From NCBI RefSeq assembly GCF_002776525.5, contig NC_045443.1, positions 51,205,387 to 51,269,386 of the forward strand: a stretch of DNA of 64,000 bases. The letters run 5' to 3'. The translations under genes and the position numbers were made by a program. Source of the DNA: Piliocolobus tephrosceles (Eukaryota > Chordata > Mammalia > Primates > Cercopithecidae). The notes beneath the pieces were generated by a model that made no database searches, had not been told where the DNA came from, and worked only from the letters and a program-made list of their open reading frames with translations. This document shows, in pieces, positions 34,898 through 46,109 of the stretch; position 1 is the stretch's first letter, and each line of letters begins with the position of its first letter.

Positions 34898-36359
34898 GGG
34901 GGAGTGGTAGGGAAGTGAAAACAATTAAAAGGTTTGCTGGGAGCTTGGGGCCAGGGTGTCCTTCTCTGCTTTTCTAGGATTAGGGGAGACTGACTCTGAA
35001 AGGGGCCGTTAAGATCAAGGGTGCTATGACCGGGAGGAGCAGTGCGCTGGAGCAACTGTACCATCTTTTTCTCTGCTTTTTGCCCAGTCTTGGGGGAGCA
35101 TGCTATTGCACTCACAAAACCACCGCTCCGGGTTTTCCACAGCTTCTATCTGGCACTGTACCTATGGAGAGCTAATTTTAATTTAAATGTTCCGCTTCCA
35201 AGAGACCCCTCTCAGGCTTGGAACGAGAGATGGAAGATCCCCGAACACCAGAACTCCAGCGGCCACCAAAGCAGAGGGAATATTTATTACCTCTCTGGAT
35301 GTCATTACCTAAGAATACAATTTTATGAACTTCCTAATCTGTTAGCTTGATTTATCTGGATGGGCAGGAGCCCAAAACAAACATTTGGGGGATTTGGTAA
35401 AAAAAAAAAAAAAAAAAAAAAGTCTTTACCTCTTACCAATCTTGTTGATAGAGCTGACCACCCCTCTCAGCCTGCTTTTTCTGCACCCGGCATTGCCAGC
35501 CCCATTTTGATTTTTCTCCTGCAGCTTGTGGCTGCTCGGGTGTTGGAGTTTTAGCTGCCTCTTGATAATGAAAAATGGGGGCGGTGAACTCTGAACCACA
35601 GACCTGTGAGAAGCCCTCCAACATTTTAAAACCTGCACAGCTCAAGGAGCTCAGACCCCTTGGAGCTTGGGGAGCAGAAAGAAACTAAAGCCCATCTGGA
35701 GTTTGCTCATTGGCCCTCCAAGGTCAGGAGCCCTTGGGTCTCCCTCCAGTCTTCCGGGTTTTTCTTCTCTTCTCTCTGGTGTCAGTTCTGTAGCTCTGAA
35801 CGCAGGGCCAATCCAGCAGAGCCCACATCCAGGCCTGCCGGGATAAGGGCCTCTGCAACCCCATCTTCCTGCTTTTCCTTTCTGCCAGGCCTAGAGGATA
35901 AATCGGGAGGAAGGGAAGACAAGGATGGGTAGGGAATATCAGAGTATGTTTGAGGGTGAATACGTTACAGAGCCTAATAAAGAGGAAGGGACTATTTTAA
36001 ATTTCCAGGCCCCATCAACAATTTTCAGATTCCTGAATAGGCAGCATCCTCTAGGGTCAGCTCTGCCTGCCTCCATGGGGTATGAGTGAAGCCAGAAGAG
36101 TGTCGTCTCTACTCACTCCTCGTTTCTGACTCCCTCTTCCCAGCATCAAGGATCGGGAAAGGAAAGTATACAGTATTTTAATTTCCAGGCAGAAAAAAAA
36201 AAAAAACCCTGGAACTGAGTGTGCAGGAGGCACTGCCAGATAGCCAAACCCTAGGTTCCACTCTGGAGCTCTGGCTTCCCGGGAAACCTGGCCGCGAGAG
36301 AATGGGGCAAAATGTGACTGTCTTCATAGGGTGGGGGTGTCCCAGCTCCCCTTCTCACA

Positions 36360-36620
36360 GAGGCCGGGGTCTTGAGGGTCACGAAATGGGGCCAGCCCGG
36401 GCAAAGGCGAGGTTTCAGGGGCCGGCGGCAGCCAGGCTCCTCCTCCCGGTTCCACGCCGCGTCCGCCCTGGGCGCGGTGTCGCCTTCAGCTGGGTCACGA
36501 CCCCGGGCTTGGGCGGACAATAGGGCGCGGGGCGGGGAGCGCGGGCTGCGTGGCCGGCTGAGCGGGTTCATTGCGTGGTGGGGTTCACTGCGCCGTGAAT
36601 TCCGCTCGGCCTGAGGGTCT
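36360..36620. other. Small CpG island downstream of HOXC4
   Basis: About 260 bp is rich in CG dinucleotides (CCGGCGGC, GGCGCGG, GGGCGCGG), about 4.5 kb after HOXC4. No exon is recognised. It may be the promoter of a non-coding transcript; this is inference. Confidence 0.55.
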
Positions 36621-37778
36621 CGCCCTTTAGATCCCAGCCTCTCTTTTCTTCCTCCTATCTCACCTTCCATTTTTTTCGTGGAAAATTGAGAGGACCCTCA
36701 ATCGCTGCTTGACTGATACCCTACTGCTACCACCTCCAAATAATGAGATTTCATTTTCTTTAGAAATGAAAAGATAGTTTCCTCCGAGGTACAAGAGCAG
36801 GAAATGGGACCCTCTCAGGATCTCTGTGGGGATGGAGAGGGGAGATCTAGTTATCAGTAGAAGCGTTCTTATCAGCAGAAGCGTCTGGACCCGGGACTCA
36901 GGATGGCCCTGAAGAATCCCAGGCCATCAAACCAACAATCCCCTCCATCAGAGGAATTCCAGGCCAAGAGTGTCCCCTTCTCCCCCAGTTATAGGGAGAA
37001 TTGCCCTCTTTGGTTCCCTGGCCTTTGTCTCCGGATGTGGGGTTAGGCTTAGGGCTTTTGTAAAAGGGGAAACACTTCTCAAATCCGCTGGGCAGGGACA
37101 GAGCTGGACGTGAGTCATTTGGGAGAAGTTCTCCAAGCTGGTCTGTTCTTGTTGAGGCCATCTCACCTCACTGCAGTGACAGCCTGGCTCTTATTTGAGG
37201 CTCTGCCCCTTTGGGTGGTACCATTGTGTTTGTAACTTTGTACATGTGGAGTCTTTCCATTCAGCTGGAATAGATTTTGGAAAATAAGGTTACTGAATGG
37301 GGCTTGAGTTTCAGCTGGAGGAACAAAAAGGCAGCCAGTTTAGAGAAAGGAAAACATGGGGGAGGGAGGCAAGGAATATTCGTAATACACACTTGCTTGG
37401 GCCTCCCCACCTCATCCCTATCCTGCCTGACCCAGCTCAGGTGTGATGGGGAGATGTGGGCCTCCCAGCTGGAAACCTCCTCTCAAGGATTCAGTCTCTG
37501 ATAATGTCAAACCTTTCTGGAATGTGACTGCCTCCAGCCCTGTCTGTCTTTTATTGGCCATTTCAGAGTCTCTGCCTAGCATTTCTGCTGCTTTCCAAGT
37601 TCCATATTTCCTCCTGTCCTGGCCCTGGTTCCAATCCTTGGACTCCCTTCCAACCGTAAAAGCAGAAGAAGAACCAAAAGGTGGTAGGTGACAGTCTGGG
37701 AGGGACAGCTGAGGTTCAAAAGTTCCTGGCTGAGCCTCCAGTCCGGGCCACCTCAGGGGCTGATCTGACCACTCCAGA

Positions 37779-37797
37779 GTGCCCCCTGGGCCAGCAG
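37779..37797 (-). promoter_or_regulatory. CTCF-like site, minus strand
   Basis: Read on the minus strand, TGGCCCAGGGGGCACT fits the CTCF core well (CC, CAGGGGGC, then purine and S). It points toward the HOXC genes, so with the plus-strand site at 8679 it forms a convergent pair around HOXC5 and HOXC4. Occupancy is unknown. Confidence 0.5.
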
Positions 37798-39072
37798 CAA
37801 ATAGAACAAAATTTTATAGCCTGGGGCAGATGTTGGCTCAGTCATCTCACCCGGATTCCCCTTCATCTCTCTTCCACTGAAGAGGCTCCAATCTCCACTA
37901 CACCTTTGTTCTCTTTCCTTTCCCCCTCCTCCCCCTTCTCTTCCTCTGTTTGATCCTGCCCACCTCCCAAATTGTTTCTTTAGATCTGAAAGCATCTGTT
38001 CCTGTCCGACCCTCCCCCAACACCCTCCTCTTTCTCCCTCCCTCCACCTCAAGCAGCCAAAAAGCCCCCAAATGGAAGGCCTGTGGCCTCTGACCTATTC
38101 TGATACACCAACGTCCAGATACCTTTGATGCCAAACTTTTAGGCCCCTCCCCAGTTACTTTTCTTTCATTCTACCAGCTGGAGAGGGTCCTGGAAGTGAA
38201 TGAATTGAGTCTTGGCCCCTAGGGACAAGTCTCTTCTCTACCTGGGACAATTATCCATTTTTCAGGTAAAAGCAAGGAGTCCAAGGTTGAAGGGGTTGGT
38301 GATGAACTATTTAGCAACTATCCCAGTCCTCTGCTGGGCTTTTGGGGGCTCTGGATTTTGAACATATCCATATTCTGACCACAGATAGGAGATGTCCTTT
38401 TCTAACCTCTACCTGGCCATTTCTTTTAACACCTCTTTCTGACCCTTCTCTTAATTACAAAGTCATTTTCTGAGCAATAAAAAAGCCCCTCCAATCCCTC
38501 CCAGAATTCACTAATCTAAACTAGGAAGATCAAGGCAGTTTCCATACTGTGAACATTGGAGTGCCTCTTTTCTCTGTTTTTCAAAAAATAAAAAAGAAAC
38601 AAAAAATTACTCCCTCACCTCCTCCTTCCCTCCACTCATACCCACAGAATATATAGAGAGTGTTGTATACCCAGTGGATGTAGACAGTAGCCTGTCTTTT
38701 CCTCTTTTTAGTCAATCCACTTGGATCCAAGTTCAGATAATTCAGGCCCAAGGTCTTTGAACTCTGCTTGGTAGACCTGTCTCGAGCAAAAACCCGCTTT
38801 ATGTCTCCAAGGCACCAGACTGGAATAATCCTTGTCCTGGTGCCCACAGTTGAAAACTGGTAGAAGTTTCTCATTCCCTTCCCTCCAGCTCCATCCTGAG
38901 ATCCAGCCACTGCCTGGGATCCTACCTCCTCTTCCATCCTGGAAGAGCAGCAATTGGCCAAGAGCCCCAGATTCATGCTCCCAGTGGCTTTGCTACCCAG
39001 TTTCCATGATGATGAGAGGCAAACTAACTACCTACCACTTCCCAGTTCTTTCTTTCTGTCTCTCTCTCTCTG

Positions 39073-39073
<1 letters not shown>

Positions 39074-39121
<48 letters not shown>
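39074..39121. repeat. (CA)n microsatellite
   Basis: About 48 bp of uninterrupted CA repeat after a CT-rich run (39050-39071). Confidence 0.95.
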
Positions 39122-39124
<3 letters not shown>

Positions 39125-39416
39125 TGGGCAGACCTGGACCAGCCCAGGATGTTGTTCTTGTCTGGGGGAACCTTACCTCAGGAGGATACAGGAGGTAGGA
39201 GCCTGAATTTTGTGATAGCATCTTTGCTAATTAGTTGGGAGAGAAGGCTGAATTGAATCCTTCTCTCTAGTCTATAATTTCACACAGACCTTTCTATACA
39301 CATTTACCTAGAGGCATATCCTCAAAACATACGTGACACATACATTCAAGGACCTTAACATACTTATGTTTTATTTGTTCTGTTCACATGTGCATGGGTA
39401 GGTGACTTTGCTGAAG

Positions 39417-39423
<7 letters not shown>

Positions 39424-39447
<24 letters not shown>

Positions 39448-39468
39448 TGTGTGTGTGTGTGTGTGTAT
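39424..39468. repeat. Compound (GA)n(GT)n repeat
   Basis: About 24 bp of GA repeat passes directly into about 20 bp of GT repeat. Confidence 0.95.
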
Positions 39469-39865
39469 AGAGGTAATGAGTGACAGGAAATGACATCCCA
39501 ACCAGAGCATCTATGAAGTGGGTTCTTTGACTTATCACTGATGTCACTGGTGCCGGAGGTTTCTGCTGTTCCCTTTTGCCCTTCAAACTGCTCCAAAAGG
39601 CCTGCCTCTTTGCCGCGACCATGTGGCCTAAGGTCTCACTCTTGATCCCATAATTTGGCTCCTTAGGCCTGGGGTGGCTAAAGAGGAATGAGGCAGGAGT
39701 CAGAAGACTCTCTAGAAGATCAGATCTCTCACTTAACCCTCTCACTTCTGTATCAAGGTTAATCAAAACCATGAACATTTATTTAACTCCCCAAACTATC
39801 CTATTTTGCCCATAGGTATGACCTAGAAAACAACCACTCCACAATAGCAGCAACTGAAAAATAAC

Positions 39866-40008
39866 TATCTCCTAGGGTTGTTCACTGCCTTACAGTGGTA
39901 TTAGAGGATTAAATGGATTAATGCATGACTAGCACTTAGATTCTTGCTTAGAATACAATAAGCTTTCAGTGAGTGCAATCTGTTATTATTAGTAACATCA
40001 TCAGGCAT
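39866..40008 (+). mobile_element. MIR SINE, plus strand
   Basis: TCCTAGGGTTGTT, then GAGGATTAAATGGATTAATGCA, GCACTTAGA and a decayed CAATAAGC end match the 3' half of MIR. Confidence 0.65.
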
Positions 40009-40011
40009 TTT

Positions 40012-40205
40012 CTTAAGTGCTTGCTATATACCAGGCACTGGACTAGATTCATTGTCTCATTCAAGCCTTATAATAGCTCTGTAAGGAAGTTACTGTGTTC
40101 CTGTTTGACACAAAAGAAAGCTGAGTGAGCCTTGGGAGGATAAGGATGTACTCCACTGGCAGAGCCCAGACTCCAGTCAGATTTGCCTGGCCCCAGAGTG
40201 GGTGT
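40012..40205 (-). mobile_element. MIR SINE, minus strand
   Basis: AAGTGCTTGCTATATACCAGGCACT, then TCTCATTCAAGCCTTATAATAG and CTGGCAGAGCCCAGACTCC, follow the reverse complement of MIR in order. Confidence 0.65.
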
Positions 40206-40434
40206 TCTGAACCACTCCAATTCTTTGCTCATGATAGGCAAGGAGCGTTGGTGAGAATATGGGGGTCGTGTCAGCCGAGGGCAAGCAGGACCTAGATTAG
40301 CTTGGGCTTTGCTACCTGGCTTGGTCTCACCTAGGCAGATTCTTGTTCTCATCAACACCAGGCTCCAACCCAGTGGTTCTCAAACGTTTTGATATCAAGA
40401 CCCCTTTACACTTTTAAAAATTATTAGAGTTTCA

Positions 40435-40735
40435 GGCCTGGTGCAGTGGCTCATGCCTGTAATCCCAGCACTTTGGGAGGCCAAGGCGGGTGGATCACGA
40501 GGTCAAGAGATTGAGACCATCCTGGCCAACATGGTGAAACCCTGTCTCTACTAAAAATACGAAAAATTAACTAGGCATGGTGGCAGGCGACTGTAATCCC
40601 AGCTACTTGGAAGGCTGACGTAGAAGAATGGTTTGAACTCGGCAGGCTGAAGTTGCAGTGAGCCGAGATCGTGCCATTGCACTCCAACCTAGGCAAAAAG
40701 AGCGAAACTCCATCTCAAAAAAAAAAAAAAAAAAA
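40435..40735 (+). mobile_element. Alu, plus strand
   Basis: A full-length Alu with A19 tail, inserted in the hAT remnant. The target duplication (ATTATTAGAGTTTCA versus ATTATATGAGTTTCA) flanks it together with the next Alu. Divergence suggests an AluS-type age. Confidence 0.92.
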
Positions 40736-40738
40736 TTA

Positions 40739-41038
40739 GGCCGGGTGCAGTGGCTCAAGCCTGTAATCCCAGCACTTTGGGAGGCCGAGACGGGCGTTTC
40801 ACGAGGTCAGGAGATCGAGACCATCCTGGCCAACACGGTGAAACCCCGTCTCTACTAAAAAAAAAAATACAAAAAACTAGCCGGGCGAGGTGGCGGGTGT
40901 CTGTAGTCCCAGCTACTCGGGAGGCTGAGGCAGGAGAATGGCATAAACCCGGGAGGCGGAGCTTGCAGTGAGCTGAGATCCAGCCACTGTACTCCAGCCT
41001 GGGCGACAGAGCGAGACTCCGTCTCAAAAAAAAAAAAA
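40739..41038 (+). mobile_element. Young AluY of Old World monkey (AluYR) type, plus strand
   Basis: A full-length, little-diverged Alu inserted in the tail of the previous one (A-tract plus TTA duplicated). The right arm reads GCATAAACCCGGGAGGCGGA, then GAGATCCAGCCACTGTACTCC. The GAGATCC(A/G)GCCACTG form and the GGGCGAGGTGGCGGGT left junction are features I associate with cercopithecoid AluYR subfamilies rather than human AluY. Confidence 0.8.
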
Positions 41039-41039
41039 T

Positions 41040-42700
41040 TATATGAGTTTCAAGGAGCTTTTGTTTACCATTTTTAAATTGTTTACAAAGTAATAAACAT
41101 TACATGTTAAAATAACTTTCATGACAAAACTATATTTTCCCAAACAAAACAATTTAGTGTAAAGAATGTCATTGTTTCACATTTTTGCAAATCTCTTTAA
41201 TGTCTAGCTTGATAGAAGAAAGATTCTCATATCTGTTTTTGCATTCAGTTTATTTTGATATGCTGTTTTGGTTGAAGTATCTGAAGTACATAGCCTCATA
41301 TGCAGACATATAACCGAGGCAGGAAGGACCTGCAGAGCTCCTCAAAGGGTCTCTGGGATCCCCAGGGATTCTTAGACTACAGTTTAAGAACCACTGAGCT
41401 AACCAACTATGATAAACAGCAGAAGCCACTATAATAATATGATTGGACACCCTTTTAGCTCTTTAGTGGTGCTTCTGACTACAAAACCCACCATCATTTC
41501 ACTGTTTCGTGCTGTATTTAAATTGTATTATCTTAGGTAAGTTACTCAACTTTTCTATCTCATGGATAGATAGATATAGATAGACATGCTATGTGTGTCA
41601 TAGGTGCATTATTCATTATTGTTTAGCTTGAGTGTATAGAGTAAAATATAAATTTATAGGTAAAATAGCTTTCACATGTTTAGCATTGTTTGAGGTGGGC
41701 AGCTTGACTATTAATGTCAATCTTTTTTTTTTTCAGAAGGGGAAACTGAGCCAAAGAGGGTTGATGTGACTTGGTGAGGATGACACAATCAGCAACTGGT
41801 GGGCAGTAGGCCAGAACTCCTGTCCTTTGACTTCTAGACCTATGCTCACCCTCTCAGAATCCCTCTCTATACAGACATGACTGCAAAACATGCCTGTGGA
41901 GGGTGGATGTGTGCCAGGCACAAACCATTTATGAAGTATATATAATGTTTGTAGTTATCTGAACATATTTACATCTGAGAGAAAAAATGTCTTGTACTCC
42001 CGCATGCAAAGTTACAGCTTTGCTTGGTACAAGGCATCAGCCTGCCAGTGTTTCTCCCTCCTCATCAGATTATCCATGTGTCTGTAGTTTTGGGCTGGAT
42101 ATGTCCACTGTTAGGGATACTCCTTCCTTCCAGGTCTCCTGCTGGTACATTCCCACTGAGAGCAGGTAGATAGCCCAGCTTGTCACATGAGCACACAGAA
42201 CAGGCACACCTGAGGGTAGCAGTCTTGTCCCCTTCTTTTTCTTTTTCCTGTACATCATTTCTAACATGCCTTTTCAAAAATTAGTGGTCTACAAGTATAC
42301 AACCAAGGAAAGTATCGTTGTATGAGCTGAGGTGTAGATGTGTCTCTGCAGATGCAAATGTAGAACATTGAGTGCCCATATACCTGTCTAGGTAAGCCCT
42401 GAGTAAATGTATGAGCAACTGGGGTCTCAATTCTTTCATTAATCTGATAGGTTTTTATTCACAAATTCTGTATTTTATGGCTGTATGAGGGTCATGTTTA
42501 TGCAGGATCCTATGAGAAGAAGCCTCAGTGGGAAGTCAGTCTGTCTGAATTCTAGCCAAGCTTTCTGCTCCTACTTGCCTCAAGCAAATCATTTACCCAG
42601 TGAGAGCCTCCACTTCCTCATCCACATAACGGGGGGAAGTAATGATAGTCTCAGCTACATCTCGGGATGAGGAGTCTGGTGGGGAAATAGTAGGAGATGT
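41040..42700. other. Transposon flanks and decayed repeats
   Basis: To 41396 this is the right part of the hAT remnant. A MIR-like scrap and a GATA run (about 41563-41586) follow, then a MIR at 41685-41860. From 41900 to 42700 I recognise nothing. Confidence 0.5.
41685..41860 (-). mobile_element. MIR SINE, minus strand
   Basis: GGGGAAACTGAGCCAAAGAGG, then GCAACTGGTGGGCAGTAGGCCAGAACTCC, follows reverse MIR (GAGGAAACTGAGGC..., GTGGCAGAGCC...). A T11 run interrupts it. Confidence 0.6.
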
Positions 42701-42715
42701 CTGAGTGAGTATGAT

Positions 42716-42922
42716 TCTTTCTTTCTTTCTCTTTTCTTTATTTCTTTCTTCCTTTTCTTTTCTTTTCTTTCTTTCTTTTTCTTTCCTTCTTTCTTTTCTT
42801 TTTTTAGATTTGGGGGTGGAATCTCACTATATTGCCCAGGCTGGCCTTAAACTCCTGGGCTCAAGTAATCCTCTCACCTCAGCCTCCCGAGTAGCTGGAA
42901 CTACAGGCACTATGCCAAGCTT
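42716..42922 (-). mobile_element. Free left Alu monomer (FLAM) with long CTTT tail
   Basis: A CTTT/CCTTT-rich tract (42716-42808) precedes one Alu left monomer on the minus strand (42809-42921), containing ATTGCCCAGGCTGGCCTTAA and CTCAAGTAATCC. GATTCTTTC before and GATTCTTTT after look like the target duplication. A 7SL-derived single monomer of this type predates dimeric Alus. Confidence 0.75.
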
Positions 42923-43187
42923 TAAGATTCTTTTCTTTTATGGAAAAGTCCAAACAAAATAGTAGAGAGTATAATATAATCAAACACTAGTAATTTTGTT
43001 ACTACAGCCAGTCTAATTTCATCTATTCCCTACCCAACAGTACCTCTTACATTTTGGAGCAAATTCCAGACATAAAATTTCTTATGTAGTAAACACTTCT
43101 GTGAATACCTTTAAAAGTTAAGTTTATTAATAACATAACCACAATATGATTATAATACCTACCTAAAATTTCTTAGCAAAACTCTTT

Positions 43188-43194
<7 letters not shown>

Positions 43195-43222
<28 letters not shown>

Positions 43223-43329
43223 GAGATGGAGTCTCACTCTGTCGCCCAAGCTGGAGTGCTGTGGCGTGATCTTGGCTCGCTGCAACCTCCACTACCCAGG
43301 TTCAAGCGATTCTCCTGCCTCAGCCTCCC
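43195..43329 (-). mobile_element. 5'-truncated Alu, minus strand
   Basis: A long T tail then an Alu right arm that stops at CTCAGCCTCCC. TAGTTTTT flanks both ends, so it was truncated at insertion. Confidence 0.8.
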
Positions 43330-44995
43330 TAGTTTTTAAAGAGTAAAAAGATCTAAGAAATGTTAAGTGGCTAACTCCCCTGTGTCTCATGCTCAGGGCT
43401 GATGAATGTCAATAAGAGAAAATGAGAATGGCGAGAAAAGGATGAACTTTCCTTTTTTATTTTTATCTTAAAATACCAGGCCACCCCTAGCTCCTCCCCT
43501 CTACTCATTAAGTCCATTACAATTGGGCTGAGAGGGGACCCTGGAGGTCTAATGTGGTGAAGGCAGCCAGAAGGCATCCTCAGAAGACACTGCAGACCTC
43601 ATCTTGGATGAAAATCGGAGTGAACCAGAAGGAATCTGAGCTGAGGGCCCGCCAAGCCATTCTCCCGCATCAGATTTCTTCCTCGGCTCGCCAGGCATTT
43701 GAAAGACGTCTGAAGTCTCTTTGGAGTTACTGATCTCCAAAGACATGCAGATACATGTAATAGCATATAGAAACCCAAAAGGAGATTGCACAGAGACACA
43801 AGTAAACCCACCTGCCCATATACCAGCCATGTACAAACATATGCAAACACTCAGAGGCAGATGCAAATATACACATACAAATCAGCAAATTCAGGCATGC
43901 AGGAAAACAGAGATACAAACCCAAACACTCAAACATATATAAACTTTCAGGGATACAAACATGCAGGTTCTGGAACCAAATAGAAAAGCCCAGAGGTGTG
44001 AAAATATACTTTGAGACATTTTTACCACTGACCAGTTAACATGGCCAAGCTCCAAGTCTGGCTGACTCCTTCCCTCGCATACCATCAAAAAGGCCAAATA
44101 TTGACCAAAACTGTAATCTGAGTCACATTCATACAAATGTATACCTGGAATAAGTCATCCCAAGGCCTTTCCCCTGCCCTTATCAGCACAAGTTCTCTAT
44201 CATTAGTGCTCTGTCTCCCCAAAAGGCAGGAATAAGAGTGGTGTGGTACCATGTATGTGTGTGCATGTGTCCATAGGAGACACATTTCTTCATTCTGCCA
44301 AGTCAACTTGGTGAAAAGGGGAAAGAACACTAGCCATGCACAGACATCAAGTCCCTGCAGGCTGACAAGGGAACATTGCTTTGCTTACCCTGTGCTACAG
44401 CTGTAGGTTGAACTGATTTTTCCCCCAAATTGATTGACCCACATGAGTGTTTTGGCATCTTCTAGACATGACCTGGGGGTGCTTTCTCTGGGGCTCGAGA
44501 GAGGCCGTGTCAATTGTCTGGGGTTGATTCTTCTGAGTGAACTTACCAATTAATTAAAAGAATGAAGGTGATAGAACTGGCTGGATCAGGTTGTTGGCTA
44601 GGCATTACATGGCCATGGAGTGATACTGAGTCAAAAAAGATGGGCAGAATCTGACAGTTTTAAAACAAGATCCATCAATAGATGGAGATAAACCAGTGGG
44701 GCTACTTAACACTGTGCTCAGGAAAATCAGTCAACTGACTAAAATGTTCTCATTTCAACCAGTTTTTGTGAGATGCAGCAGAAGCAACAGCATCTGAGAG
44801 TCAAGGGACCCAAGTGTGTTTGCATTGAAAGCTGGATCTACACTGGCATTTAGGGTAAGGGAAGGGTGTGTAAATGACTGTAGATTCGGGAGGATAAAAT
44901 GTGAGTGTGTATCAGGCACTTAAAACTATTATCATTGGCAAGAAAGAAAAAGCTGTATAGTGGATTGAGGCTTTTTCTTTATATGGAATCACAGA
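43330..44995. other. Unassigned stretch with degenerate ACAAAC-type repeats
   Basis: No gene is seen. At about 43740-43980, words such as ACATGCAG, GATACAAAC and CAAACAT recur in loosely spaced, decayed copies, suggesting an old minisatellite. The rest is unassigned. Confidence 0.4.
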
Positions 44996-45110
44996 ATGCT
45001 AGATATTGAAGGGACCTTAGAGTTCATGGGGAAACTGAGGCTTAGAGAGTTTTAAATGACTTGTCCAAGGTCATACAGCGAGTAAATGACTGAGACACAT
45101 TTAGAAACCA
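44996..45110 (-). mobile_element. Old MIR- or LINE2-type fragment
   Basis: GAAGGGACCTTAGAG, GGGGAAACTGAGGC and GTCCAAGGTCATACAGC are typical of the common old mammalian SINE/LINE2 tail, minus strand. The family is uncertain. Confidence 0.5.
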
Positions 45111-45319
45111 TATTAGTTTGCTTGGACTGCCGTAACAAGTACCAAAGCAAGGATGGCTTAAACAACCGAAATTTATTTTCTTATAGTTCTGGAGGCTAGA
45201 AGTCCAAGATCAAGGTGTTGGCAGGGTTGGTTTCTTCTGAGGCCTCTCTCCTTGACCTGTAGATTGGCTTGTAGATGGCTGTCATCTCCCTCTGCCTTGT
45301 CTTGTCCTAATCTCTTCTT

Positions 45320-45934
45320 TTTTTTTTTTTTTTTTTTTTGAGTTGGAGTTTCACTCTGGTTGCCCAGGCTGGAGTGCAATGGCACGATCTCAGCTCACTG
45401 CAACCTCCACCTCCCAGTTTCAAGCGATTCTCCTGTCTCCCAAGTAGCTGAGATTACAGGCGCTTGCCACCACGCCTAGCTAATTTTTGGTTTTTGTTTG
45501 TTTGTTTGTTTTTGAGAGGGAGTCTCGCTCTGTCGCCCAGGCTGGAGTGCAGTGGCTGGATCTCAGCTCACTGCAAGCTCCGCCTCCCGGGTTTACGCCA
45601 TTCTCCGGCCTCAGCCTCCCGAGTAGCTGGGACTACAGGCGCCCACCACCTTGCCTGGCTAGTTTTTTGTATTTTTTAATAGAGACGGGGTTTCACCGGG
45701 TTAGCCAGGATGGTCTTGATCTCCTGACCTTGTGATCCGCCCGTCTCGGCCTCCCAAAGTGCTGAGATTACAGGCTTGAGCCACCACGCCCAGCCTAATT
45801 TTTGTATTTTTAGTAGAGAGAGGGTTTCACCACGTTGGTCAGGCTGGTCTCGAACTCCTGACCTCAGGTGATCCGCCTGCCTCAGCCTCCCAAAGTGCTG
45901 GGATTACAGGCATGAGCCACCGTGCCCAGCCTAT
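45320..45934 (-). mobile_element. Alu, minus strand, itself split by a younger Alu
   Basis: Left part 45320-45489 and right part 45796-45934 form one Alu. The 12-bp target duplication TAATCTCTTCTT is at 45308-45319 and 45935-45946. The younger Alu separates the halves. Confidence 0.9.
45490..45795 (-). mobile_element. Young AluY of Old World monkey (AluYR) type, minus strand
   Basis: A full-length Alu inserted in the outer Alu with target duplication TAATTTTTG (45481-45489 and 45796-45804). Its minus-strand right arm again reads GAGATCCAGCCACTG and GGCGTAAACCCGGGAGG, the AluYR-type pattern. The tail is (TTTG)n-rich. Confidence 0.85.
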
Positions 45935-46109
45935 TAATCTCTTCTTATAAGGACACCAGTTATATTTAATTAGAGCCTACCCATAGAATCTTGTTTTAAC
46001 TTAATTACCTCTTTAAAGGGCCTGTCTCCAAATACAGTCACATTCTGAGTTACTGAGGATTAGGACTTCAAGAAATGGAATTTGCAGAGACACAATTCAG
46101 CCCTTAACT

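Larger units (their letters stand above)
31920..36355. other. HOXC4 downstream region, proximal
   Basis: No gene and no SINE or LTR is recognised over about 4.4 kb. Contents are two TG microsatellites, an A23 tract (35399-35421) and a small inverted repeat CAAATCACA-TTGG-TGTGATTTG at 33079-33100 that pairs two TGATTTG-type sites. Confidence 0.5.
36621..39860. other. HOXC4 downstream region, distal unique DNA
   Basis: No gene is recognised. It contains a good CTCF-like match (37779-37795, minus strand), a CA microsatellite and a GA/GT compound repeat. It is the last low-repeat DNA before the transposon-rich stretch. Confidence 0.5.
40371..41396. mobile_element. hAT-Charlie type DNA transposon remnant, interrupted by two Alus
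   Basis: The left end CAGTGGTTCTCAAA (40371) and right end TTTAAGAACCACTG (to 41396) are the inverted terminal repeats of Charlie-group hAT elements. GACCCCTTTACACTTTTAAAAATTAT after the left end is typical of the group. Two Alus (40435-41038) split it; the flanks TTAGAGTTTCA and TATGAGTTTCA on either side are the duplicated target. It is non-autonomous, with no transposase frame. Confidence 0.75.
45111..46108 (-). mobile_element. MLT1-type solo LTR (MaLR), interrupted by nested Alus
   Basis: TATTAGTTTGCTTGGACTGCC through GTTCTGGAGGCTAGAAGTCC, and after the Alus TCTTATAAGGACACCAGT to ACACAATTCAGCCC, match a reversed MLT1 LTR of the old MaLR retroelement family. No internal genes are present, so it is a solo LTR, with no coding capacity. 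Two Alus (45320-45934) sit inside it. Confidence 0.8.

Noticed and set aside
36565..36588. Two GGTTCA half-sites in the 36-kb CpG island
   Set aside because: The spacing of about 12 bp fits no standard receptor dimer.
45464..45735. Open frames with LxxSPRLECSGWISAHC-type sequence
   Set aside because: Standard translation of an antisense Alu, not a gene.
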